DNA of 64,000 bases from NCBI GenBank assembly GCA_963851095.1, contig CAWKOX010000014.1, positions 1 through 64,000 on the forward strand. The letters run 5' to 3'. Position numbers and translations under genes: made by a program. Below are positions 1 through 8,551 of this stretch, piece after piece. Each line of letters begins with the position of its first letter. Within the stretch, counting starts at the first letter, position 1. The DNA is from Oleispira sp963851095 (lineage in GTDB: Bacteria; Pseudomonadota; Gammaproteobacteria; Pseudomonadales; Oceanobacteraceae). A model generated the notes under the pieces. The model ran no database searches and had not been told where the DNA came from. It saw nothing but the letters and a program-made list of their open reading frames with translations.

Positions 1-20
1 ATCAAACAATCAATCAGAGA

Positions 21-470
21 TTAAGCGTCTTGCTCAACACCCTTCATGGTCAACTTGATACGACCCTTAGGATCAACGTCTAGAACGTTTACATTGATCT
101 CTTGGCCTTCTTTCAAGTAATCAGAAACGTTTTCTACACGCTCTTCAGAAATCTGAGAGATGTGAACCAAACCGTCTTTACCTGGGATAATGTTAACGAA
201 AGCACCGAAATCGGCTAGCTTCATAACTTTACCACGGTAGATCTTGCCAACTTCAGCTTCAGCAGTAATGCCTTCGATCATAGCTTTAGCCGCATCAGAT
301 GCTTCTTTACCAGCTGCGAAGATCTTGATGTTACCTTGATCATCGATATCGATGTCTGCGCCAGTCTGTTCAGTGATTGAACGGATAGTCGCGCCACCTT
401 TACCAATTACGTCACGGATCTTGTCTGGATCGATTTTGATCGTGCTCATAGTTGGAGCGTTATCAGCCAT
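21..470 (-). CDS. pnp: PNPase C-terminal KH-S1 module (3' part of split pnp)
   Basis: This 149-residue frame holds the RNA-binding end of polynucleotide phosphorylase. A KH domain (about residues 8-70, with the VIGKGGATIR signature) is followed by an S1 domain (about 72-145, with GKVMKLADFGAFVNI and DGLVHISQIS). In an intact enzyme these domains sit on top of the phosphorolytic ring and feed it RNA. Here they lie in a different frame from the catalytic part. The ATG used is only a candidate: it follows the upstream stop as TGAGATG, so it could be reached by termination-reinitiation, but no good Shine-Dalgarno precedes it. In the uninterrupted protein this segment would continue directly from residue about 551. 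Removing one base near position 480 restores a linker of the usual family length. Identity is certain; whether the piece is made separately is unknown. Confidence 0.85.
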   Translation of the reverse strand: MADNAPTMSTIKIDPDKIRDVIGKGGATIRSITEQTGADIDIDDQGNIKIFAAGKEASDAAKAMIEGITAEAEVGKIYRGKVMKLADFGAFVNIIPGKDGLVHISQISEERVENVSDYLKEGQEINVNVLDVDPKGRIKLTMKGVEQDA

Positions 471-471
471 C

Positions 472-2127
472 TCAGCAGACAGGTGTTGCGATACACTTAT
501 TCATAGACTCAAGAATCGTCATACGAGCCGCATTTGCTTTCTGCAATGCGATATCCATGATTTCTTCAGTGATACCTTGAATCTTGATATCCATCTGCAA
601 AGCAGTAATACCTTGATCAGTACCCGCTACTTTAAAGTCCATGTCGCCCAAGTGATCTTCATCACCCAAGATATCAGTCAATACAGCAAAACCGTTGTCT
701 TCTTTAATAAGACCCATTGCGATACCCGCAACTGGAGCTTTCATCGGTACGCCCGCTGCCATCAATGCCATAGAAGCACCACAAACAGAAGCCATAGAAG
801 AAGAACCGTTAGATTCTGTAATTTCAGATACAACACGGATTGAGTAAGGGAAATCTTCGTGCTTAGGCATCATTGCTTGGATACCACGACGCGCTAGACG
901 ACCGTGACCAATTTCACGACGACCAACGCCACCCATACGACCCGCTTCACCTACAGAGTATGGAGGGAAGTTGTATTGGAACATAAATGGATCTTCAACA
1001 CGGCCGAATAAAGTATCAACCATCTGAGCGTCACGACCAGAACCTAGCGTAGCAGCAACGATTGCTTGAGTCTCACCACGAGTGAACAGAGCAGAACCGT
1101 GAACGTTATCTAGAACGCCAGTTTCAACAGTAATTGCACGAACAGTATCGTTATCACGACCATCGATGCGAGGCTCACCAGCAACACTGCGCTGACGAAC
1201 GATATTTTTTTGCAGCTTGGCAATCATACCAGCAACATCATCCGCAGATGGCTTACCTTCTTCTTCACCACATAAAGCTTCAACCGCTGCTTGCTTAGCT
1301 GCATCGATCTTGCCATAACGTTCCATCTTATCAGTCGTAAGATATGCGTCACCAATAGCTGCAGCAGCTTGAGCTGAAACAGCATCAAACAAAGCCGTGT
1401 CAACTTCAGGTGCAGTCCATTCCCAAACAGGCGTGTTAACAGTTGCAGCAAAATCAGCAACCGCATCAACAACACACTGGAATTCTTGGTGAGCGAACAA
1501 AACAGCGCCCAACATTTCATCTTCAGTCAGCTCGTCTGCTTCAGATTCAACCATCAATACAGCGTCTTTGGTACCCGCAACAACCATATCTAGCAATGAA
1601 GTTTCTAGTGCTTCATAGCTTGGGTTTAATACATAACCCTTTTCTTCGTCAAAACCAACGCGTGCTGCGCCGATTGGACCGCTGAAAGGAATACCAGAAA
1701 TAGAGATAGCAGCAGAAGTACCGATCATTGCGGCAATATCTGGATCAACGTTTTTGTCTGCAGAAATAACAGTACAAACAACCTGCACTTCGTTCATGAA
1801 ACCCTTAGGGAATAATGGACGAATTGGACGGTCGATAAGACGTGACGTTAGTGTTTCTTTTTCAGAAGGACGACCTTCACGCTTCAGGTAACCACCAGGG
1901 ATACGACCTGCGGCATAGGTTTTTTCCATGTAGTGAACAGACAATGGGAAAAAGTCTTGTCCTGGCTTCATAGATTTAGCACCAACCACTGTGGTTAATA
2001 CTTGAGTTTTACCAATAGTAACTAAAACAGCACCAGAAGCCTGACGTGCGATACGACCAGTTTCTAGAGTTACAGTATCTTCACCAAACTGGAACGTTTT
2101 GGTAATCGCTGTAGGGATATTGCTCAT
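472..2127 (-). CDS. pnp: Polynucleotide phosphorylase catalytic core (5' part of split pnp)
   Basis: This is the 3'-5' phosphorolytic exoribonuclease of the RNA degradosome, here only the catalytic portion of 551 residues instead of the usual roughly 700. It contains two RNase PH-like domains joined by a helical domain. The first carries GRIPGGYLKREGRPSE; the second carries the phosphate-binding NGSSSMASVCG stretch (about 440) and the metal-binding DMDFKVAGTDQG stretch (about 495). The frame ends with TGA at 472-474, exactly in the linker before the KH domain, where one surplus base (plus-strand C480) throws it out of frame. The start has a good ribosome site (AGGA eight bases upstream). It lies downstream of rpsO, as in other gammaproteobacteria, with a long leader hairpin. 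Deleting KH-S1 from E. coli PNPase leaves a weakened but active enzyme (established knowledge), so a short form is conceivable; a sequence error is equally possible. Confidence 0.93.
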   Translation of the reverse strand: MSNIPTAITKTFQFGEDTVTLETGRIARQASGAVLVTIGKTQVLTTVVGAKSMKPGQDFFPLSVHYMEKTYAAGRIPGGYLKREGRPSEKETLTSRLIDRPIRPLFPKGFMNEVQVVCTVISADKNVDPDIAAMIGTSAAISISGIPFSGPIGAARVGFDEEKGYVLNPSYEALETSLLDMVVAGTKDAVLMVESEADELTEDEMLGAVLFAHQEFQCVVDAVADFAATVNTPVWEWTAPEVDTALFDAVSAQAAAAIGDAYLTTDKMERYGKIDAAKQAAVEALCGEEEGKPSADDVAGMIAKLQKNIVRQRSVAGEPRIDGRDNDTVRAITVETGVLDNVHGSALFTRGETQAIVAATLGSGRDAQMVDTLFGRVEDPFMFQYNFPPYSVGEAGRMGGVGRREIGHGRLARRGIQAMMPKHEDFPYSIRVVSEITESNGSSSMASVCGASMALMAAGVPMKAPVAGIAMGLIKEDNGFAVLTDILGDEDHLGDMDFKVAGTDQGITALQMDIKIQGITEEIMDIALQKANAARMTILESMNKCIATPVC

Positions 2128-2155
2128 TCTTTCAATCCTTAAATGACTGCTCTGT

Positions 2156-2239
2156 TAGCACTTCTAAGCATTGGCCCTTTTCGCATAATTTTCCTTTTTA
2201 TTAAAAGGAAGCTGAAAGGCAAATGGTTAGAAGTAGCTA
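2156..2239 (-). promoter_or_regulatory. Long leader hairpin of pnp (RNase III-type)
   Basis: Arms 2156-2172 and 2222-2239 pair over about 17 bp with one mismatch and one bulge. The interior is partly paired (2171-2184 with 2211-2222) and capped by a perfect 8-bp stem with a 4-nt loop (2191-2198 with 2203-2210). The structure lies about 30 bases upstream of the pnp start, within its untranslated leader. In E. coli a long double-stranded pnp leader is cut by RNase III and then degraded by PNPase, giving autoregulation. The same role here is inferred from position and shape. Confidence 0.6.
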
Positions 2240-2277
2240 AGAACTGACAGTACAGTGTTAATAATAAAATTTTCTAT

Positions 2278-2310
2278 ATAAAAAAATAGAAGCCCCGAAG
2301 GGCTTCTATT
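2278..2310 (-). terminator. Intrinsic terminator after rpsO
   Basis: On the minus strand an 11-bp stem (2300-2310 with 2285-2295) closes a TTCG loop and is followed by a run of T residues. It sits immediately after the rpsO stop and before pnp. Some transcription must therefore pass through it or restart beyond it to express pnp. Confidence 0.85.
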
Positions 2311-2322
2311 AAGGACTACATC

Positions 2323-2592
2323 TTAACGACGTAGACCTAAACGCTTGATCAAAGAAGTGTAACGAGTTGCGTCTTTACCCTTCAAGTAATCCAACAACTT
2401 ACGACGTTGGTTTACCATGCGAATCAAACCACGACGAGAGTGGTGATCTTTATGATTCACTTTAAAGTGATCCTGTAAACCAACAATGTTGTGAGTCAAC
2501 AAAGCAACTTGGACTTCTGGTGAACCAGTATCGCCTTCAGCAGTTTGGTATTCAGCAACGATTGCCGCTTTATTTTCAGCAGTTAATGCCAT
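2323..2592 (-). CDS. rpsO: 30S ribosomal protein S15
   Basis: S15 binds the central domain of 16S rRNA early in 30S assembly. The 89-residue product has the full family length and the conserved GDTGSPEVQVALLT, DHHSRRGL and RKLLDYL segments. I start at MALTAENK (2590-2592) because GGAG lies eight bases upstream; a 12-residue extension exists in frame but lacks such a site and is not seen in the family. Upstream is truB and downstream pnp, the classical order. S15 represses its own mRNA in E. coli; a small hairpin lies in the leader here (2670-2687), but I cannot show the same mechanism. Confidence 0.97.
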   Translation of the reverse strand: MALTAENKAAIVAEYQTAEGDTGSPEVQVALLTHNIVGLQDHFKVNHKDHHSRRGLIRMVNQRRKLLDYLKGKDATRYTSLIKRLGLRR

Positions 2593-2730
2593 GATCATTT
2601 CTCCATAATATGCGGTTAAGTTGGCCACACATCGCTACCGTGCATATTAACAGTAGGATGCTGCACTCATTTTGATCGGAATCAAAACAAACACTAGCCA
2701 GAAATTGTTCAGGCTCATTAACCACTGTGA
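2593..2730 (-). promoter_or_regulatory. rpsO leader with small hairpins
   Basis: This 138-base gap between truB and rpsO holds a perfect 7-bp hairpin with a 4-nt loop (2670-2676 with 2681-2687) and GTGCA/TGCAC arms spanning 2640-2666. The E. coli rpsO leader folds into an S15-binding pseudoknot. A comparable element here is possible, but I did not find a convincing equivalent. Confidence 0.3.
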
Positions 2731-3696
2731 CTACTCTTCTGGAAGAGTCACCTGGAAAACGCGCTTTGGTATCAATGTACCGTTGTCAGTAATATCACCA
2801 ACGCCGACAAAGACCACCCCATCAGGGCTATTAACCCATAATTGTACTTGAGGCGTGAGCGGGAAGCTAGTTTTGACTCTCTGCCCATGTAAAATTTTGT
2901 GCCCTTCGTGCAAGGTTAGCTCAATTTTCGGCCAGTCAGGAATGGCTTCAGAAGAGTGAATTAACATCTCATCCATTACCTTATGACGCTCAGAAACTTG
3001 CGGGTAATCATCTTCAAGATCCAAAAGTGTTTGGTAATCAATCATTTGCGCTTCTGAAAATGGCCCTGCCTCATTACGATGTAACTTACTCACGTAAGCA
3101 CCGCAACCAACTTCATTACCAATATCTTCTACCAAGCTACGAATATAAGTGCCCTTAGAGCAAACGACTTCTAAATCAATTTCACCCAAATCTTTGCGAA
3201 TAGCCAGGAGCTTCAACGAATGAATCGTAACTTCACGCTGCTTTAACGCCTTTAAATCTAGCTCAACACCCTTGCGAGCTAACTCATACAAAGGACGACC
3301 TTCATGCTTAAGCGCAGAATACATAGGTGGTACTTGAGTGATTAAACCACGGAAATTTTTCAGAATTGTTTCAATCGATTCAGCGTCAAACTCAGGTATC
3401 GGTGCCGTCGCAACAAGCTCACCATCTTGATCGCCTGTTGAGCGTATCTCGCCTAATTTGCAGGTTGTGATATAACCCTTGGTTGAATCGAGCAAAATTT
3501 GCGAAAACTTTGTGGCATCACCAAAACACAACGGTAAAACACCCGACGCCATTGGGTCTAAAGCACCGGTATGCCCAGCTTTTTTGGCACCCAACAGCCA
3601 TTTGATTTTTTGCAGAACTTGATTTGAAGAAAGGCCCAATGGTTTATTGAGCACAATAATACCGCTAATATCACGGCCTTTTTTTATACGAGCCAT
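2731..3696 (-). CDS. truB: tRNA pseudouridine(55) synthase TruB
   Basis: TruB isomerises U55 in the T loop of tRNAs and also acts as a tRNA chaperone in the cytoplasm. The 321-residue protein shows the catalytic motif GHTGALDPMASGVLP (catalytic Asp near residue 47), the RSTGDQDGE segment, and CSKGTYIRSLVEDIG typical of the TruB fold, followed by a C-terminal PUA-like region. The ATG start follows the rbfA stop by 12 bases, so the two are probably co-transcribed. The ribosome site is weak, with only GAG inside the end of rbfA, so translational coupling is likely. Confidence 0.97.
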   Translation of the reverse strand: MARIKKGRDISGIIVLNKPLGLSSNQVLQKIKWLLGAKKAGHTGALDPMASGVLPLCFGDATKFSQILLDSTKGYITTCKLGEIRSTGDQDGELVATAPIPEFDAESIETILKNFRGLITQVPPMYSALKHEGRPLYELARKGVELDLKALKQREVTIHSLKLLAIRKDLGEIDLEVVCSKGTYIRSLVEDIGNEVGCGAYVSKLHRNEAGPFSEAQMIDYQTLLDLEDDYPQVSERHKVMDEMLIHSSEAIPDWPKIELTLHEGHKILHGQRVKTSFPLTPQVQLWVNSPDGVVFVGVGDITDNGTLIPKRVFQVTLPEE

Positions 3697-3708
3697 TTTT
3701 TTAATTAA

Positions 3709-4125
3709 TTACTCGCTATCGTCTGACTTATTGCCCGAACGAGCATTATCTTCAGCAACTACTTTATTGATTAAGTTTGTCATGTGGTGTCCACGCAACA
3801 AAGACTCATCATAATGAAAACGCAATAACGGCGTAATACGAGTTGTCATTTGACGTGAAAGTTCACCGCGTAAAAAACCCGCTGCATCATTCAAAATCTT
3901 GCTCGCCTGCTTTTGAATCGCTGCTTCATCAGCTTCGTCATTATCGCCTTTTGCACCCATTACGGTGAAATAAATATCGGCATAACCCAGGTCTTTAGCA
4001 ACCTTAACAGCATTTAAAGTCACCATGCCTAAGCGCGGATCCTTCATATCGAACTGGATCAATTGCGCTAGATCTCGCTGGATCTGTTCGCCCAAGCGCG
4101 TTGTACGGCTAAAATCTTTTGGCAT
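3709..4125 (-). CDS. rbfA: 30S ribosome-binding factor A
   Basis: RbfA is a cold-adaptation and late 16S rRNA maturation factor that binds the 30S neck near the 5' helix. The 138-residue product has a KH-like fold: an RLGEQIQRDLAQLI helix, DPRLGMVTLNAV, and the ARITPLLRFHYDES-like C-terminal strand, seen here as TRITPLLRFHYDES. The start ATG fits the family N terminus. A terminator-like hairpin separates it from infB. It probably forms a translation pair with truB. Confidence 0.96.
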   Translation of the reverse strand: MPKDFSRTTRLGEQIQRDLAQLIQFDMKDPRLGMVTLNAVKVAKDLGYADIYFTVMGAKGDNDEADEAAIQKQASKILNDAAGFLRGELSRQMTTRITPLLRFHYDESLLRGHHMTNLINKVVAEDNARSGNKSDDSE

Positions 4126-4172
4126 TATCTCGCCCCTAAATATCTTATCGCTAACTTATGCAGTCAGCATAG

Positions 4173-4203
4173 CGAAAAAACGCCGCATAAAGCGACGTTT
4201 TTC
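4173..4203 (-). terminator. Terminator-like hairpin between infB and rbfA
   Basis: A 9-bp stem (4192-4200 with 4178-4186, one G-U) has a 5-nt loop and is followed by six T residues on the minus strand. It lies inside the otherwise continuous nusA-infB-rbfA-truB unit. It may cut expression of the distal genes relative to infB. Confidence 0.75.
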
Positions 4204-4238
4204 GTATTAACTAATGAACCAACTTAGTAGTCAGCTGA

Positions 4239-7007
4239 TTAAAGCGTACGTGCGATTTCATTCACAATATACACTTCGATCTGGTCACCCGCGCGAACAT
4301 CTTGATAGTTCTTAACACCGATACCACATTCCATACCTTGGCGAACTTCTTGAACGTCATCTTTAAAGCGACGTAGAGATTCTAATTCGCCTTCATAGAT
4401 TACAACACTCTCACGAAGAACACGGATTCTCTTGCTACGATGGATAACACCATCAACAACCATGGAACCAGCGATCAAACCAAACTTAGGCGACTTAAAT
4501 ACTTCACGTACTTCTGCAACACCCAAAATTTCTTCGCGCAATTCAGGAGCCAATAGGCCAGACATTGCTGCTTTAATATCATCAATCAAATCATAGATGA
4601 TACTGTAATAGCGTAAGTCTAGAGCGTTATCTTCAATAACGCGTTTCGCCGATGCATCCGCACGAACGTTAAAGCCAAAGATAACCGCATCAGAAGCCAA
4701 GGCTAATGTTGCGTCAGTTTCGCTAATACCACCAACACCAGAAGATACGATGTTCACTTTCACTTCTTCAGTCGCAAGACCTTGAAGCGAAGCAATCAAT
4801 GCCTCAAGAGAACCACGAACGTCGGTCTTAAGAACGATGTTTAAGTTCGATTGCTCACTGCCACCCATGTTATTAAACAAGGCATCCAATTTCGCTTTCT
4901 GCTGACGCTGTTGAATACCTTCTTTACGCTTAGCTTCACGGTGTTCTGCAACTTCACGTGCTTTCTTCTCGCTTTCAACAACGATAAAAGCAGCACCTGC
5001 GTCTGGAGTACCATTAAGACCTAAGATCTCAACAGGAATTGATGGACCTGCAGATTCCGTTGGCTGACCATTCTCGTCCAATAATGCACGAGCACGACCA
5101 TAGCAATTACCTGCAAGAACAATATCACCTTTTTCAAGAGTACCGTTCTGAACAAGCAAGGTTGCAACTGGACCACGGCCTTTATCAAGACGTGACTCAA
5201 CAACAACACCCTGACCTGGGCCTTCAAAAACTGCTTTAAGCTCAAGCAATTCAGCTTGCAACAATACAGCGTCTAATAATTCAGTAACACCTTCACCGGT
5301 ATGCGCCGATACAGGAATGAAAGGAACGTCGCCGCCCCAATCTTCAGGAATAACGTCACATGCACCCAATTCGTTTTTAACACGATCTGGATCGGCAGAT
5401 TCTTTATCCATCTTGTTAATTGCAACAACGATAGGAACGCCTGCCGCTTTCGCGTGCTGAACAGCTTCTTTCGTCTGAGGCATTACACCATCATCAGCAG
5501 CAACAACTAGAATAACAACGTCAGTACACTGAGCACCACGTGAACGCATTGAAGTAAATGCGGCGTGTCCTGGTGTATCTAAGAAAGAGATCATGCCATG
5601 ACCTGTTTCTACGTGATAAGCACCAATATGCTGTGTGATACCACCGGCTTCGCCAGTCGCTACACGACTTGAACGAATATAATCCAGTAAAGAAGTTTTA
5701 CCGTGGTCAACGTGTCCCATTACAGTCACAACTGGCGCACGAGCTTCTTCATCAGCGTCGTAAGTTACAGATTCAAATACGTCTTCTTCAAGTGCGTTAT
5801 CTGAAATTAACTTAGTTACTTTGTGACCCATTTCTTCAACAACAAGTGTTGCAGTATCTTGGTCCAAAGTTTGGTTAATGGTAGCCATTACGCCCATACC
5901 CATTAACGCTTTAATTACATCGCCAGCCTTAATGGCCATCTTAGCGGCAAGATCACCCGCGGTAATTGCTTCTGGTAATTCAACTTCATGAATAACCGGA
6001 GCAGTAGGCTTAGTAAAGGAGTGCTCGTTATCAGCTTGCGCTTGTGCAGTACGCGCTGCTTTGCCCTTAAGCTTCTTACGACGACCGCGTTGGTTAGCTG
6101 ATCCATCTTCAGTACGGAACTGACGAGGAGCACCCGCACCGCGAGGAGCACTACCTGGTGCTCGAGGAGCATTACCTGGTGCTGAAGTGCGCTTCTTATT
6201 GCGATCTGCGCCATCACGCTGAGTTGCAGCTTCTGCAGTCGCTTGCTTCTGAGCAAGCTCTTCTTTAGTAGGCGCAACTTTCTTAGCCGCTGCTGTTGCA
6301 GTTGGCTTTTTATTACGGGTATCGCGCGTTGCTGGCTTAGCACTTAGCTTAGGCTTAGCGGTCGCTTTTGGCTTAGCTTCAGCTTTCGGCTTCGCTTCAG
6401 CTTTTGGTTTAGCCGCAACTTTAGCTTTAGCAGCAACACGAGCAGTGGAGCTTACGCCACCACGAGCTTTTGCTTCTGACTGGGATTTCTGAGAAATCTT
6501 ATGCTTAGCTGCTGGCTTAATCTTTTTAGCTTCTGCCGCTTCTTTTGCTTTTTTAGCGGCATCAGCTGCCGCTTTAGCTTCTAGAGCTTCAGCCGCTTTC
6601 TTAGCCTCTAACAATGCAGCTTCAGCCGCCTTATTAGCTTCAGCCGCTTCAGCTTTAGTTGCTTTAACAGCCGTTACTTTTTCTTCAACGGCCGCTGCTA
6701 CTTCTTCAGCATCAGGCTTTACAAAAGTGCGCTTTTTACGAACTTCAACAGCAACATCTTTCTTGCCGCCTTGCCCGGTTTTCAGCGTACTAATTGTTTT
6801 ACGCTTAAGGCTAATCTTTTTCGGTTCAGCTTCACCAGCTTCACCGTGATTTTTCTTCAAGTGACCCAGTAGGGCCTCTTTTTGCTCAGCACTTACTGCA
6901 TCATTTGCGTTAGTCTGAGGTAAGCCCGCTTCTTTCATTTGTGATAGTAGACGATCGGAATCGGTCCCTACCACATCAGCGAACTCTTGAACTGTTGTAT
7001 CGGTCAT
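4239..7007 (-). CDS. infB: Translation initiation factor IF-2
   Basis: IF-2 is the GTPase that brings initiator tRNA to the 30S subunit and promotes subunit joining. The 922-residue protein has an N-terminal IF2N domain (about 1-50), a long Ala/Lys/Pro/Glu-rich linker (about 100-330) with KAEAKP repeats, and a second IF2N-like domain (about 340-400). The G domain follows, with GHVDHGKT (about 429), DTPGHAAF, NKMD and SAHTGEG, and then the C-terminal domains that bind fMet-tRNA. AGGAG seven bases upstream sets the ATG. nusA lies 27 bases upstream, as in all relatives. Internal starts giving shorter IF-2 forms are known in enterics; I cannot confirm one here. Confidence 0.98.
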   Translation of the reverse strand: MTDTTVQEFADVVGTDSDRLLSQMKEAGLPQTNANDAVSAEQKEALLGHLKKNHGEAGEAEPKKISLKRKTISTLKTGQGGKKDVAVEVRKKRTFVKPDAEEVAAAVEEKVTAVKATKAEAAEANKAAEAALLEAKKAAEALEAKAAADAAKKAKEAAEAKKIKPAAKHKISQKSQSEAKARGGVSSTARVAAKAKVAAKPKAEAKPKAEAKPKATAKPKLSAKPATRDTRNKKPTATAAAKKVAPTKEELAQKQATAEAATQRDGADRNKKRTSAPGNAPRAPGSAPRGAGAPRQFRTEDGSANQRGRRKKLKGKAARTAQAQADNEHSFTKPTAPVIHEVELPEAITAGDLAAKMAIKAGDVIKALMGMGVMATINQTLDQDTATLVVEEMGHKVTKLISDNALEEDVFESVTYDADEEARAPVVTVMGHVDHGKTSLLDYIRSSRVATGEAGGITQHIGAYHVETGHGMISFLDTPGHAAFTSMRSRGAQCTDVVILVVAADDGVMPQTKEAVQHAKAAGVPIVVAINKMDKESADPDRVKNELGACDVIPEDWGGDVPFIPVSAHTGEGVTELLDAVLLQAELLELKAVFEGPGQGVVVESRLDKGRGPVATLLVQNGTLEKGDIVLAGNCYGRARALLDENGQPTESAGPSIPVEILGLNGTPDAGAAFIVVESEKKAREVAEHREAKRKEGIQQRQQKAKLDALFNNMGGSEQSNLNIVLKTDVRGSLEALIASLQGLATEEVKVNIVSSGVGGISETDATLALASDAVIFGFNVRADASAKRVIEDNALDLRYYSIIYDLIDDIKAAMSGLLAPELREEILGVAEVREVFKSPKFGLIAGSMVVDGVIHRSKRIRVLRESVVIYEGELESLRRFKDDVQEVRQGMECGIGVKNYQDVRAGDQIEVYIVNEIARTL

Positions 7008-7034
7008 GCATCTCTCCTAGGCCGAGTGAATCTA

Positions 7035-8531
7035 TTACTCAGCGCCTTCAAACCAAGGCTTACGTGCGGTCATGATTAACTCGGCCGCTTTTTCTTCTGT
7101 CATGCCTTCGATGTCAATAATATCGTCGATGGCTTGCTCTGCTAGATCTTCCATAGTGGAAATGCCCTGGCTTGCTAATACAAGAGCAAGGTGTTTATCC
7201 ATACCCTCCATAGCGAGCAAGTCTTCAGCAGGCTCTGCTTCTTCCAATTTTTCTTCGGAAGCAATCGCTTGTGTTAGCAGCACATCTTTAGCGCGATTTT
7301 GAAGCTCTGTAGCAATCTCTTCATCAAGGCCATCAATGGCGATCATTTCAGCGATTGGAACATAAGCAACTTCTTCTAGCGTAGTGAAACCTTCTTCGAC
7401 CAATAATTCTGCAAAGTCTTCATCGATATCCAGCTGTTGGGTAAACTCATCAATGATGGTCCCCGACTCTTCATTCTGCTTTTCTGCTGCCGCAGCTTCC
7501 GTCATTACGTTGATTTCCCAGCCCGTAAGCTCGGAGGCCAAACGTACATTCTGTCCACCACGACCAATCGCTTGCGCTAAATTGTCGGCAGCGACAGCGA
7601 CATCCATCGAGTTAGAATCTTCATCAACGATGATAGAACTAACTTCAGCAGGAGCCATTGCATTGATAACAAGTTGTGCTGGGTTATCATCCCAAAGCAC
7701 GATATCAATACGCTCATTACCACCCAATTCGTTCGTTACCGCCTGCACACGAGAACCACGCATTCCCACACAAGCTCCAACAGGATCCATGCGGCCATCG
7801 TTAGTTTTCACAGCAATCTTGGCACGAGAACCGGGATCACGAGCAGCGCCTTTAATTTCAATCACTTCTTCGGTGATTTCAGGCACTTCTATGCGGAACA
7901 GCTCAATGATCATTGCTGGCACAGTACGGCTCAGCATCAATTGAGGTCCACGATTTTCTGGGCGAATACAATCTAAAACAGCACGTACACGATCTCCCAT
8001 ACGTACAATTTCACGACCAATAAGCTGATCTTTTGGCAACAAGCCTTCAGCGTTATTACCCAAATCAACAATCACATTGTCACGAGTTACTTTCTTAACG
8101 CTACCGCTAACAAGCTCACCAACACGATCTTCATATTGCTCAACAACCATAGCGCGCTCAGCTTCACGTACTTTCTGTACAATGATTTGCTTAGCAGCTT
8201 GTGCGCCAATTCGACCAAAGCCAATATTCTCGACTTCAGTTTCATAAACGTCACCAGGCTTCAAGTTTTCGTCGATCTCTAACGCTTCTTCAAGAGTTAA
8301 TTCATCGCCTAAGCCAGGTACTACATCGTTGCTTACAACTAACCAGCTACGGAAAGTCACATAATCACCCGTGCGGCGATCAATGTTTACAGTAATAGTT
8401 GCTTCTTCGTCTTCATAACGTTTTTTCGTCGCCGCTGCTAATGCGGATTCAATAGCGCTAAAGATAACTTCTTTATTAACGCCTTTTTCGTTTGAAACCG
8501 CTTCCGCGACCAGAAGTATTTCTTTACTCAT
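7035..8531 (-). CDS. nusA: Transcription termination/antitermination factor NusA
   Basis: NusA binds RNA polymerase and nascent RNA and controls pausing, termination and rRNA antitermination. The 498-residue protein has the N-terminal polymerase-binding domain (1 to about 125), S1 (about 135-200), two KH domains (about 230-345, including VGACVGMRGSRVQ and AIGRGGQNVRLASELTG) and two C-terminal acidic helical repeats (about 360-490). Having both repeats is typical of gammaproteobacteria. It follows rimP by 20 bases and precedes infB. NusA autoregulates this operon in E. coli, which bears on the leader structure seen upstream of rimP. Confidence 0.98.
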   Translation of the reverse strand: MSKEILLVAEAVSNEKGVNKEVIFSAIESALAAATKKRYEDEEATITVNIDRRTGDYVTFRSWLVVSNDVVPGLGDELTLEEALEIDENLKPGDVYETEVENIGFGRIGAQAAKQIIVQKVREAERAMVVEQYEDRVGELVSGSVKKVTRDNVIVDLGNNAEGLLPKDQLIGREIVRMGDRVRAVLDCIRPENRGPQLMLSRTVPAMIIELFRIEVPEITEEVIEIKGAARDPGSRAKIAVKTNDGRMDPVGACVGMRGSRVQAVTNELGGNERIDIVLWDDNPAQLVINAMAPAEVSSIIVDEDSNSMDVAVAADNLAQAIGRGGQNVRLASELTGWEINVMTEAAAAEKQNEESGTIIDEFTQQLDIDEDFAELLVEEGFTTLEEVAYVPIAEMIAIDGLDEEIATELQNRAKDVLLTQAIASEEKLEEAEPAEDLLAMEGMDKHLALVLASQGISTMEDLAEQAIDDIIDIEGMTEEKAAELIMTARKPWFEGAE

Positions 8532-8551
8532 TTCTAGCCTCGCTCTCTGCC

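Noticed and set aside
352..843. Plus-strand frame across the pnp break
   Set aside because: Antisense to conserved PNPase sequence on both sides, with no ribosome site or motif.
7384..7944. Long plus-strand open frame inside nusA
   Set aside because: It is antisense to a complete, highly conserved gene and has no recognisable product; a codon-usage shadow.
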